In this document: piece after piece, positions 52,042 through 58,965 of the stretch
How positions within the stretch are numbered: position 1 is the first letter of the stretch
Layout of the letters: every line of letters starts with the position of its first letter
IMG/VR virus record: IMGVR_UViG_3300025121_000443
Coordinates: 1-59,731 of that record
Direction: 5' to 3' (one strand)
Length of the DNA stretch: 59,731 nt
From: a virus
Position numbers and translations under genes: made by a program
Notes under the pieces: generated by a model
Told to the model about the DNA's origin: nothing
The model's database searches: none
The model's input: only the letters and a program-made list of their open reading frames with translations

Positions 52042-52197
52042 TCACTTTTTATCTGATAGCTCATAAAATTTTAGCTTATTTCTAAGTTCATTTATTTCAT
52101 CTTTTAGCTTTACAATTTCTCCATATTTTGCTACCAATAATTCAACCAAATTAGCATGACTTAGACCGCGAAAGAATTCTCTAAGATTATCACTCAT
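52042..52197 (-). CDS. Tiny coiled-coil protein
   Basis: 51 residues (MSDNLREFFRG, then KLKDEINELRNKLKF coiled coil). It overlaps the next gene's stop by 4 bases. Unknown function. Confidence 0.5.
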   Translation of the reverse strand: MSDNLREFFRGLSHANLVELLVAKYGEIVKLKDEINELRNKLKFYELSDKK

Positions 52198-52598
52198 TTT
52201 GAATATCCTGCCCAATCATATTCTATTTTTGGTTCCTCAGTCCAACCAAATTGTGAATAATATTCATAATTTTTAGCCAATAATGCAGCACGATGAGTGG
52301 TATGAATATTTCCACCAAACCAGTCAGGAACAACAACTTCACGAATAGACGGAAATCTTTCCATCATAGAATCATTGTAACCACGACTGATCCACTCTGC
52401 ACACATAATAAGAGCATATTGTATCAAGGCATTTTCCCACTTTTCCCACATTTTGAACGCTGGATGATTGCGCCAGCTACTATCTGTATGAAAGCAACGC
52501 CATAATTGATATGCTTCTACTCGCTGCTTACCGAGCCTACGGTAGTCCAACACCTCTGCGGATTTTGCGAAGCTAGGATAGGGTAGAAATGTCTGCAT
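52194..52598 (-). CDS. DenV-like pyrimidine-dimer DNA glycosylase family protein
   Basis: 134 residues. MQTFLPYPSFAKSAEVLDYRRLGKQRVEAYQL and WRNHPAFKMW---ENALIQYALIMCAEWISRGY match the DenV/Pyr_excise family pattern (LDxRRLGKQRVE; WxNHPAxxMW). It could remove UV-damaged pyrimidines or other bases. Catalysis in this divergent branch is not proven. Confidence 0.7.
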   Translation of the reverse strand: MQTFLPYPSFAKSAEVLDYRRLGKQRVEAYQLWRCFHTDSSWRNHPAFKMWEKWENALIQYALIMCAEWISRGYNDSMMERFPSIREVVVPDWFGGNIHTTHRAALLAKNYEYYSQFGWTEEPKIEYDWAGYSK

Positions 52599-52600
52599 AA

Positions 52601-52804
52601 TTACTCCTGTTCGGGATAACTTAAATAATACTCATCCGTGGTATCTTTCACACGTTTGCAAATATACAAACGTGAATTCAATGGATTTCCTCTACTATTG
52701 TATAATTTCCATCTTTTTACCGTGAAGCCAAGCTCTTTTAGCTTAGCATCAAGCTCTTGACGACTGCTAAAATATTCTAAATGAAATTTGACTGCGTTAG
52801 CCAT
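52601..52804 (-). CDS. Small protein
   Basis: 67 residues, basic centre with beta-like pattern (GFTVKRWKLYNSRGNPLNSRLYICKRV). Unknown. Confidence 0.5.
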   Translation of the reverse strand: MANAVKFHLEYFSSRQELDAKLKELGFTVKRWKLYNSRGNPLNSRLYICKRVKDTTDEYYLSYPEQE

Positions 52805-53010
52805 TACTCTTCCTCATCTTTCTCTATTCTTGGATTGCAGGTCAATCCGAAATAAATTAGAAAAGCAAATCCACCCAAAAGCACAAGAATGGTTGGAATA
52901 AAAACCAACCACCACGACACTTCGATCAATTTGACCAACCTTGCTGCGATCAAAGTTCCTTGCACGACAACATAAGCATAATATCCAGTCCAAAATGTTT
53001 CTCTACTCAT
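52804..53010 (-). CDS. Membrane protein with two helices
   Basis: 68 residues with two hydrophobic segments (~9-30, 33-53) and an acidic end (EKDEEE). Unknown function; overlaps both neighbours. Confidence 0.55.
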   Translation of the reverse strand: MSRETFWTGYYAYVVVQGTLIAARLVKLIEVSWWLVFIPTILVLLGGFAFLIYFGLTCNPRIEKDEEE

Positions 53011-53240
53011 TCATCCTCCTCATTTATCAGTTCAAAATCTGATTTAATTTTAATCAATTTCGCAAATACATCTAAGTTATTATCTATATATTCACAGTGT
53101 TTTGTATAAGATAGCTGTACTAGGTTATGTGATATCTTGCATAAAATGTCACCATATAATATATCTAAATGTTTTGTTGCTTCTTTCTTGGTTCTATGAA
53201 GCATTCTATCAAATGTTTCATACAAAATAACTGTCTTCAT
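53007..53240 (-). CDS. Hypothetical helical protein
   Basis: 77 residues, helical with acidic end (LINEEDE). Unknown. Confidence 0.5.
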   Translation of the reverse strand: MKTVILYETFDRMLHRTKKEATKHLDILYGDILCKISHNLVQLSYTKHCEYIDNNLDVFAKLIKIKSDFELINEEDE

Positions 53241-53536
53241 TCATCATCCTCATCTTCCGGCAAAATATCATCCTCTGGAATCCAGTCAGGTGGCGGTAAC
53301 GGTACGAGCAGGTCTCCTGACAAAAGATTACGCTTAAGGTCTTCTCCTTCTTCAAACCAGAAAAGAAATTGAATATCATCATTTGCCAAGTGTTCCACCC
53401 TACGAAAATACTCTACTGCTTCTTCTCTACTTTTGAATATCATTTCTTTGGATTTGTTTTTCTTGTCCATAAGAAATTCTATTTGCTTGAACGGAAGTAC
53501 CTGCAAGCATGGCGTTCTACCTACGTATCCACTCAT
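53237..53536 (-). CDS. Hypothetical protein with acidic tail
   Basis: 99 residues; SD AAAGGAGAT supports ATG 53536 over an internal ATG. The tail PEDDILPEDEDDE is acidic. Overlaps the upstream zinc-binding gene by 20 bases. Confidence 0.5.
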   Translation of the reverse strand: MSGYVGRTPCLQVLPFKQIEFLMDKKNKSKEMIFKSREEAVEYFRRVEHLANDDIQFLFWFEEGEDLKRNLLSGDLLVPLPPPDWIPEDDILPEDEDDE

Positions 53537-53741
53537 ATTTTATCTCCTTTCCACAAAATGGACAAAATTTATATGATGCTGTAGCTGATCTTGTTGCTGA
53601 ATACATAATTTGCTCGTTGCATTTAGTTATGATATCTTCATACGTTTCAGGATTCTTTTTCCATACGCACTTTTCTTTTGCACATTCTCTAGTACGCATA
53701 TCATGTGCAAATTGAAGCAATCTTCCTCTAGCTCTTAGCAT
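53517..53741 (-). CDS. Small zinc-binding protein
   Basis: 74 residues with cysteines RECAKEKCVWK and FCPFCGKE (CxxC), probably a zinc ribbon. SD AGGAGGATAA upstream of the ATG. Confidence 0.6.
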   Translation of the reverse strand: MLRARGRLLQFAHDMRTRECAKEKCVWKKNPETYEDIITKCNEQIMYSATRSATASYKFCPFCGKEIKYEWIRR

Positions 53742-53750
53742 TTTATCCTC

Positions 53751-53888
53751 CTACAGCAGGGCAAAAATGATAGCTATAATTACAGCTAAGATAATCCAAA
53801 TTACAATTCCAAGAGCTGTTATTGCTCCGTACGTTACCAACACTATTTTCAGCAATTTGCTGATTACCGATTCTGTTTTTCTTTCCAT
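53751..53888 (-). CDS. Tiny membrane protein
   Basis: 45 residues from the ATG at 53888 (SD GGAGGATAAC); an upstream in-frame ATG (53939) lies in the neighbouring gene. Nearly all of it is one hydrophobic helix (IVLVTYGAITALGIVIWIIL). Confidence 0.55.
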   Translation of the reverse strand: MERKTESVISKLLKIVLVTYGAITALGIVIWIILAVIIAIIFALL

Positions 53889-53889
53889 G

Positions 53890-53988
53890 TTATCCTCCTC
53901 TGAATAAATACATGAGCAAATAAATAATAAAGAAAGCATAAATACCGATGACTATAAAATCTATAGCTTTAAATCTTTTGTTGTTCAT
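53890..53988 (-). CDS. Tiny membrane peptide
   Basis: 32 residues with one hydrophobic helix (AIDFIVIGIYAFFIIYLLMY), SD AGGAGGTAAT. Its SD strength argues it is real despite its size. Confidence 0.55.
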   Translation of the reverse strand: MNNKRFKAIDFIVIGIYAFFIIYLLMYLFRGG

Positions 53989-53996
53989 ATTACCTC

Positions 53997-54260
53997 CTAT
54001 TCTAAATTTTCTGCCCTAATCCACAAACCAAGATACTCCGGTAGATGAAATGGCGGGTGATTATCACCCTCATAACTATAGAATTGTGGCGGCTGACCTT
54101 TTGAAGGCGACCCATCCAACTCACGTGATTGCCATACTCTACCATAATACCACAACGGAGTACATCCAAACTCTCCACATAAGAGCCAGCAGAAAACTCC
54201 ATCCTGTGGTATACCTCTCGTAGCTTCACCGCTAAAACCCATGTCTATTATAGCTCTCAT
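53997..54260 (-). CDS. Hypothetical protein
   Basis: 87 residues with several Trp and Cys (VFCWLLCGEFGCTPLWYYG). Overlaps the ATPase gene by 4 bases. Unknown function. Confidence 0.5.
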   Translation of the reverse strand: MRAIIDMGFSGEATRGIPQDGVFCWLLCGEFGCTPLWYYGRVWQSRELDGSPSKGQPPQFYSYEGDNHPPFHLPEYLGLWIRAENLE

Positions 54261-55744
54261 ACAAATACTTTTGCCAATTTCGAAATGGAAGCTACAGCTT
54301 GCTCTGAGGTCTCTTCCATTATGGTAGCCATTACCGCTAGAAATATCTCGTCGTGTGTACTGCGACTTAGATGTGCTGCTTCATGACATGCAGATATCCA
54401 CATTTTCATAATTCGTTGTACACCTGTCTCTACACTCAATACCATTTTGGGATTAATTGCAAAGAAATGAAGCCCATAATTGCGCTCATAAGAAGCTTCT
54501 TGATGCTCTCTACCCAACAAGCCCAGAGCGAATTCAAAGTCCTGTGGCAAGATAATAGCCAGCAACTTTTCCCAAACTGCTAGAACTTTAGCCGCTCCTT
54601 CGATTGCAACTTCATCCTCTTCTGTGTAATCATACAATTTGAGTAGAACATTATCTTTGGTATTATCCACATACTTGGTAGGATTTTCAGAAGTATTCTT
54701 AGCTGCTTTTATAGCTGAGTGGATACTATCCTCCCAATCCTTTACTTTTTCTTTTATGGTATCTCCACTTCCAAACGACCAGACCTGTTTCCGCTTGCCA
54801 GTACACAATCTACCGAATATTACAGATGTATCCATATCAGCAAGATCAATAGCATATTGTACCGTCATCGGATTTTCGGCTATTGAGCGAAACCAGTTAT
54901 GCACGTCTGTTCTAAGAGAACCCACAAGATCCTCCCGCGACATGGTAAATGGATAATCAGAACTGCTTGGATCGCAATTTACATTATCAACGTCGATGAG
55001 AAAGGTCTTTTCAGGAAGGTTGCTCGCATAAGGACGATACTGCACAAGATTATTCAAGCGAACATACACTCTACCCGAGAAATCTGTATTTTGAAATACG
55101 TTATTCTCTGAAGTAGCTAGATCAAAACCGTAACCCTGCCATCCATCACCGTCTACCAATATCTTTTTTGCAATATTCTGGGATAGAAACCCTGCATGCT
55201 CGTCGTCTATCTCTGTACTATAATACGCATAGTGAAAATGAATATCTACATCACTAAGATAAATCATTGCAAGCATATCTCGTTTATAATCCCACTCACC
55301 GCTGACATCAACGGTCACGGTAATGGAGGTACCGTCAAGTGGTTCTACTATATGGATTTCATTGCCTTCAACCAAATCATCAATACTGATAAAGTTATCC
55401 AAGGTATGAACTTCCCAGTAGTTACCACTCATAATCGCAGCTTTGGCAATACCGAATTTGCCTGTGCTATCTGTTCCACGCTTTGAGCTTCCACCCAAGC
55501 ACAAGAAGTCATTGAGCAGCTCTTGCTGAGACATCCCACAGCCATTGTCAGTGCAAGTGATTTTAGCTTCCGTTGCATCCCGAACTACACTTATGGAGAT
55601 CTGTGGTATGACACCTTTGCGTTTGCATGCGTCAACACTATTTTGCAAGAGTTCTCGCACAATAATCGGAATGCTGTGAGAACTGTACAGCTTACGACCC
55701 AACATCTTTATAAGAGTTGGATCTATAGACATTGTAGCTTTCAT
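54257..55744 (-). CDS. Hsp90/MutL-type (GHKL) ATPase with a C-terminal HExxH motif
   Basis: 495 residues. N-terminal Bergerat fold: ELLQNSVDACKRK (N box, here ELLQNSVDAC), DNGCGM (G1), GSSKRGTDSTGKFGIAKAAI (G2). The C-terminal ~80 residues carry ACHEAAHLSRSTHDEIF, an HExxH-type metalloprotease motif. The combination suggests an ATP-driven chaperone-like protease or a defence/anti-defence effector. I know of no closely matching phage protein. The largest leftward gene. Confidence 0.6.
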   Translation of the reverse strand: MKATMSIDPTLIKMLGRKLYSSHSIPIIVRELLQNSVDACKRKGVIPQISISVVRDATEAKITCTDNGCGMSQQELLNDFLCLGGSSKRGTDSTGKFGIAKAAIMSGNYWEVHTLDNFISIDDLVEGNEIHIVEPLDGTSITVTVDVSGEWDYKRDMLAMIYLSDVDIHFHYAYYSTEIDDEHAGFLSQNIAKKILVDGDGWQGYGFDLATSENNVFQNTDFSGRVYVRLNNLVQYRPYASNLPEKTFLIDVDNVNCDPSSSDYPFTMSREDLVGSLRTDVHNWFRSIAENPMTVQYAIDLADMDTSVIFGRLCTGKRKQVWSFGSGDTIKEKVKDWEDSIHSAIKAAKNTSENPTKYVDNTKDNVLLKLYDYTEEDEVAIEGAAKVLAVWEKLLAIILPQDFEFALGLLGREHQEASYERNYGLHFFAINPKMVLSVETGVQRIMKMWISACHEAAHLSRSTHDEIFLAVMATIMEETSEQAVASISKLAKVFV

Positions 55745-55756
55745 TTAATCTCCTTC

Positions 55757-56083
55757 TTAATCGAGGTCTTGTTGTAACCAATATCCGTCGCTTGCTAATT
55801 GGTAGTCTTCTAGTTTGGTATCTTTTCGTACATACTTTCGTGCATAGAAGTAAACGTTCAACCAATGTGTTTCACCAGACCAGCTGTAGCGTAATTTGTG
55901 AAACTGTAGTTCTTCTTTCGGAATACTTTCTCCAATGTTGTCTTTCTTGACCGCTACATGTAACTGTCGCACACCGTAATACGGAGTGCTATTGTTCCAA
56001 GCACGTTCTGGATCTACTCCAATACTTTGTAGAAACTCCCTTGCCTTTTCCAAGTTTTCTAGAATTACTTTTTCTTTTGCCAT
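55757..56083 (-). CDS. Hypothetical protein after the 56155 promoter
   Basis: 108 residues from ATG 56083 (AAAGGAGGAACA); the longer frame is not supported by an SD. The sequence has a beta-rich Trp/Tyr C-terminus (HWLNVYFYARKYVRK). Unknown. Confidence 0.5.
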   Translation of the reverse strand: MAKEKVILENLEKAREFLQSIGVDPERAWNNSTPYYGVRQLHVAVKKDNIGESIPKEELQFHKLRYSWSGETHWLNVYFYARKYVRKDTKLEDYQLASDGYWLQQDLD

Positions 56084-56120
56084 TGTTCCTCCTTTGGAAA
56101 TTGGAAATTGAAATGGAAAC

Positions 56121-56134
56121 GTATATCGAAAATT
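56121..56134 (-). promoter_or_regulatory. Leader box AATTTTCGATATAC
   Basis: Exact third copy of the box, 21 bases downstream of the -10 at 56155. Confidence 0.6.
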
Positions 56135-56154
56135 AAGGGTTTTGTTGCACCTAT

Positions 56155-56183
56155 AGTATAGCTTCTTTTGGTTCACATTACAA
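56155..56183 (-). promoter_or_regulatory. Leftward promoter
   Basis: Minus strand TTGTAA (56178-56183), 17 bp ending AGAAGC, TATACT (56155-56160). It drives 55757 and probably the ATPase and following genes. Confidence 0.8.
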
Positions 56184-56872
56184 TATTCACTTTTGTTATT
56201 TTAATCTTCATTTTGTAAGAATTCTACTCTTGACAGACTCTTGTTGAATCAAGTTTTGTGCTACTCCTCCCGCGAAGCGGGGGTGTTGAGGGTGGCAGCG
56301 ACGATGGTGTTGGCATAAAACTTGCAACTAGAGAGAATTTTGACATGTACTGTACCCTATTTTAATAGATTCGTAAACGTTGCGTGTAGTTTAATATTTT
56401 TTGGCTATACGCAGAACCATGTACTATACCCCACCATTATGATCTTAGAGTGTTACTATTTGGTTACTGACGTTCATTTTTGGAATAAAAAATGGTCAAA
56501 AATGAAGAAAAAAGTGTGGGAAAGGGTATCTGGAGTGAAGGGCTACCATGTACTATACCCTAATAAATCCATTAGTCTACCCAAATCGAAAAGTTTTTAT
56601 ATATAGTGTTTTTTTGTGGGTTTTTAAAATAAAAAGTTTTCGAAAAAAGTAGACATACGGATTTATTAGGGTATAGTACATGGTATTGCGCATAGCCATG
56701 CTCAAAGTCCGTCTACTTTTTGCTCAAAAAAAGTTAAGCTACACGCAGAAATCAGTCTTTTCGTACAACCTTCTGTATAATGTTGGAGTTTTCGTTCATT
56801 TTTCACCCAAAACTCCGTTCATTATCTCCATATTCGTCGTCTTTTTAGACATAAATACCATCAATTTTGCCC
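56184..56872. other. Non-coding region with inverted and direct repeats (possible origin)
   Basis: 689 bases without a convincing gene. A 26-bp perfect inverted repeat (56545-56570 and 56659-56684) continues inward with GTCTAC and TCGAAAA matches. Direct copies of CATGTACTrTACCC lie near 56344, 56419 and 56547. A 10-bp stem TTCATTTTTG/CAAAAATGAA occurs at about 56471-56504. TATAAT at 56776 has no good -35. AT-rich structure and iterons suggest a replication origin or regulatory centre. Confidence 0.5.
56545..56684. repeat. 26-bp inverted repeat spanning ~140 bp
   Basis: Arms start ACCATGTACT and end with the reverse complement TAGTACATGGT; the arms also include a shared TACTATACCC core. The stem can extend past the perfect part. 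No transposase or flanking target duplication is seen. Confidence 0.9.
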
Positions 56873-57046
56873 TCAATTTTCGATGTCAGGTGTGGTATGA
56901 CGCTCTCGTGAGTGTGGTATGACCATCTCTCTACCGTTCTCGTCAACCGTGAATCCACAGTTCGCACACACATTTTCGTCATCAACCAATGGTATCAAAT
57001 CTCCACAGTCCGGACATGTTACTGTCGGTACTCGTTTACACATCAT
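56873..57046 (-). CDS. Small zinc-ribbon protein
   Basis: 57 residues from ATG 57046 (AAGGAGAGT). VTCPDCGDL and VCANCGFT are CxxC pairs. Its last codons (SRERHTTPD) are encoded by the paired GTGTGGTAT motifs at 56890 and 56912 read in reverse. Confidence 0.65.
   Translation of the reverse strand: MMCKRVPTVTCPDCGDLIPLVDDENVCANCGFTVDENGREMVIPHSRERHTTPDIEN
56890..56920. promoter_or_regulatory. Paired GTGTGGTAT motifs
   Basis: Copies at 56890-56898 and 56912-56920, 22 bases apart, inside the end of the zinc-ribbon gene. Confidence 0.55.
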
Positions 57047-57413
57047 ACTCTCCTTGAAATGATTCGTTTGTCGTATTCTGGTAGTGCATTTCGCACAAAT
57101 TGCTGACACAGTTTCGTGTCAATCATGTCATGTATGGTATCCCTCAGTGTTTCCCAATTAATCTTTCCACACTGATGGTTACTTCCAAATTTCATCGCTT
57201 TTCTCAATGGCTCAGTCTCGTTCCAAGAGAAACTTGAAATAGTAAGAAGTGGTTTATCGTTATCAAGCAAAATGACTTTGGCACGATAGGTCTCTGGCAT
57301 GTCAAACATGATGGAAAATCTACGTGTAATCTACGTGTGGTATCGTACTCGTATTTGTCTGATAGAAAATCCAGTTCTTTATCCAATCGGCTTACGGATC
57401 GCACGTATCTCAT
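57043..57413 (-). pseudogene. Frame-interrupted small gene with an 11-bp tandem duplication
   Basis: ATG 57413 follows a near-perfect AAAGGAGGTGA. Reading leftward gives DKYEYDTTRR and then, after an exact 11-bp duplication (57317-57338), the wrong frame. Deleting one copy yields DTTRRFSIMFDMPETYRAK and a continuous ~119-residue protein ending at 57043. Downstream sequence: DNDKPLLTISSFSWNETEPL. Function unknown. Confidence 0.7.
57317..57338. repeat. 11-bp exact tandem duplication
   Basis: AATCTACGTGT twice (57317-57327 and 57328-57338), just before a GTGTGGTAT copy (57335-57343). Confidence 0.9.
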
Positions 57414-57430
57414 ATTTTCACCTCCTTTCG

Positions 57431-57449
57431 GTGTGGTATATCGAAAGTA
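57431..57449. promoter_or_regulatory. GTGTGGTAT merged with TATATCGAA box
   Basis: GTGTGGTATATCGAAAGTA (57431-57449) joins the GTGTGGTAT motif (57431-57439) and a 12/14 match of the leader box (57436-57449), just upstream of the 57413 gene. Confidence 0.45.
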
Positions 57450-57490
57450 TCAACATTTCACCCTTCGCAGGTGGCTGTTGGTTCTACCGT

Positions 57491-57751
57491 CTACTTCATA
57501 ACTTGAAACTTGCGCTCGCGTTGGCAATCTAAACAAACGTGTCCTGTGCGGAACATGCCTATTTTCACCAACTTGATATAGTACATGGCGAAACCGCAAC
57601 CACAGATCTCACAGGTTGCCCGTCCACCATCTTTACTATCCCTTGCCATCTGCCTTATTTTAGCAGGTGTCAAAAAGATACGACGCTTTGGCTCTACTGG
57701 CTCGTTATAGTCGTAACCAATTTCGCGCTTTATCACTTTTTTGGGTTCCAT
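57491..57751 (-). CDS. Zinc-finger protein
   Basis: 86 residues. TCEICGCG and VCLDCQRE (CxxC pairs) after a basic N-terminus (PKRRIFLTPAKIRQMAR). Probably a small nucleic-acid-binding protein. The promoter at 57800 lies just upstream. Confidence 0.65.
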   Translation of the reverse strand: MEPKKVIKREIGYDYNEPVEPKRRIFLTPAKIRQMARDSKDGGRATCEICGCGFAMYYIKLVKIGMFRTGHVCLDCQRERKFQVMK

Positions 57752-57799
57752 TTCAACCTCGCTTTTTCTAGGGCATAGATGCGCTGCCCTGCATATACT

Positions 57800-57828
57800 A
57801 TTATAGCTTCTGTAGAATCACTTTACAA
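57800..57828 (-). promoter_or_regulatory. Leftward promoter with GANTC in the spacer
   Basis: Minus strand TTGTAA (57823-57828), 17 bp with GATTC and ending AGAAGC, TATAAT (57800-57805). Confidence 0.8.
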
Positions 57829-57879
57829 GTACCTGAGGGTAATTGAATAAAAATTGAGAGTGTGGTATGACCCTCTTGT

Positions 57880-58074
57880 TCAGGTGTGGTATCTCTCTAA
57901 GAGTGTCTCATTCTCGCCGAAGAATACAAGGCGGTTCTTTCCAATAGATTCATAGTGATTCGCTCTTTTGGGATTCAAGATGATTCGCAGCTCTAAATTG
58001 TTCAAATTCTCTGCTGTAGGCTTTGGCAATTCGCCCCTACCTTTAATTAAAATAAAATGCAACTCTGGATTCAT
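57880..58074 (-). CDS. Possible small protein overlapping operator motifs
   Basis: 64 residues from ATG 58074 with GGAGAA at good spacing; the protein (PELHFILIKGRGELPKPT...) looks real by composition. Two GANTC-type motifs are inside the coding sequence. No promoter for it was identified. Moderately uncertain. Confidence 0.4.
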   Translation of the reverse strand: MNPELHFILIKGRGELPKPTAENLNNLELRIILNPKRANHYESIGKNRLVFFGENETLLERYHT

Positions 58075-58102
58075 CAATTGTTTCTCCATTTTGCAAAAGG
58101 GC

Positions 58103-58131
58103 TTGTAAAGCGATTCAAATGAAGGTATAGT
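58103..58131 (+). promoter_or_regulatory. Rightward promoter
   Basis: TTGTAA (58103-58108), 17 bp containing GATTCA, TATAGT (58126-58131). Upstream of the zinc-ribbon gene. Confidence 0.75.
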
Positions 58132-58197
58132 ATATGTAGCCAGCCGCACAGGGCGATTGGCAACCACAATCTTTTTGCTACCTAAAGGAGGTAAGCT

Positions 58198-58655
58198 ATG
58201 ACAGAAAACGGTAAGACCATCAACAAGTGCGCTATCTGCGGGAAACCCGTATTTGGTGCAGAAATTGGCAAGACGTGTGCAGCCCATCAGCCCATCAGGG
58301 CAAATTGCGCACTGAAGCCATTGCAGCCGAAAAAGCACCTGAAGGTTGGGTGCGTATGAGCAAAGTTTGTGACGCTGCTGAAAAAGCGGGGCTCAAACGT
58401 GGCGATATTGTGAACGCTGCTGGCGGTGATGCAGCTACCAAACCTGTTCTGGACGAGATCTTTCGCGTAGTGTACGTCGGCAAAGCCAAGTACATGAACC
58501 CCGAAGTTCTGACCAAAGGCATCGCCTTGCTGAAACAAAGCAAAGCACAGCGTGCTGAAGCCAAAGCCAAACCTGCTGAAACCAAAGCACCTGCGAAAGC
58601 AGAAGCCAAAGTGGAAGCTACAGCAAATGCGTTGAAGCAGGCAGTCAAGAAATAG
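58198..58655 (+). pseudogene. Zinc-ribbon/GGD-domain gene interrupted by an 8-bp duplication
   Basis: ATG 58198 follows AAAGGAGG. N-terminal KCAICGKP (Zn) and TCAAHQ, then after an exact CCCATCAG duplication (58283-58298) the frame is lost; it continues in another frame: GKLRTEAIAAEKAPEGWVRMSKVC... AAGGDAATKPVLDEIFRVVYVGKAKYMNPEVLTKG, with an Ala/Lys-rich tail. Deleting one copy gives a 149-residue protein paralogous to the 48980 gene. Base composition is richer in G/C than the neighbours, which may indicate separate origin. Confidence 0.7.
58283..58298 (+). repeat. 8-bp exact tandem duplication
   Basis: CCCATCAG repeated directly (58283-58290, 58291-58298); single copy restores the frame. 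Confidence 0.9.
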
Positions 58656-58670
58656 CCTGTTAGTTGTCGG

Positions 58671-58720
58671 GAGGGCGGAAAGGCAGCAGGTGTTGAGCCA
58701 TTACTGACCTTACCGCCCTC
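58671..58720 (+). other. GC-rich stem between two genes
   Basis: GAGGGCGG (58671-58678) pairs with CCGCCCTC (58713-58720) across a 34-base loop. It may be a weak terminator or mRNA structure. Confidence 0.4.
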
Positions 58721-58746
58721 AAAACTATTATATGGAGGACACGAAA

Positions 58747-58917
58747 ATGGACCAAAACGAATTTGATATCGCAGCAGAAAAAGCAGCGAAAGAACTTGAA
58801 GAACTTGTCAAGAAATTGGACGAAAAGACCATCCGCGAAATGGCTTCCTGGTGGAAGCGCAATTACATGAAAGCGGGACACAAACGTCTTGGACGGATAA
58901 TCGCAAAATTTGGTTAG
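58747..58917 (+). CDS. Tiny helical protein
   Basis: 56 residues from ATG 58747 (GGAGGACACG). Helical (IAAEKAAKELEELVKKLDE) with a basic end (KAGHKRLGRIIAKFG), possibly DNA-binding. Unknown function. Confidence 0.55.
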   Translation: MDQNEFDIAAEKAAKELEELVKKLDEKTIREMASWWKRNYMKAGHKRLGRIIAKFG

Positions 58918-58936
58918 GAGGAGAGCACGGAAAGAG

Positions 58937-58965
58937 CCCTACCGGAAACGGTGGGGTTTCTTTTT
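58937..58965 (+). terminator. GAAA-loop rho-independent terminator
   Basis: CCCTACCG/CGGTGGGG with GAAA loop followed by TTTCTTTTT. Confidence 0.85.

Larger units (their letters stand above)
57829..58197. promoter_or_regulatory. Regulatory interval between divergent promoters
   Basis: Contains paired GTGTGGTAT (57860-57868, 57884-57892, 24 bases apart), GATTCATAGTGATTCG (57947-57962), GATTCAAGATGATTCG (57972-57987) and the rightward promoter at 58103. A leftward ORF (57880-58074) overlaps it. Confidence 0.55.

Noticed and set aside
56260-56300. CCCGCGAAGCGGG hairpin as a CRISPR repeat
   Set aside because: Only one copy; no spacers or array.
56322-56606. 94-codon ORF in the non-coding repeat region
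   Set aside because: Unlike other genes it has no SD, and it lies across the repeats and the inverted repeat; translated sequence is not protein-like.
56545-56684. 26-bp inverted repeat as insertion-sequence ends
   Set aside because: The interval is only 140 bp with no transposase and no target duplication.
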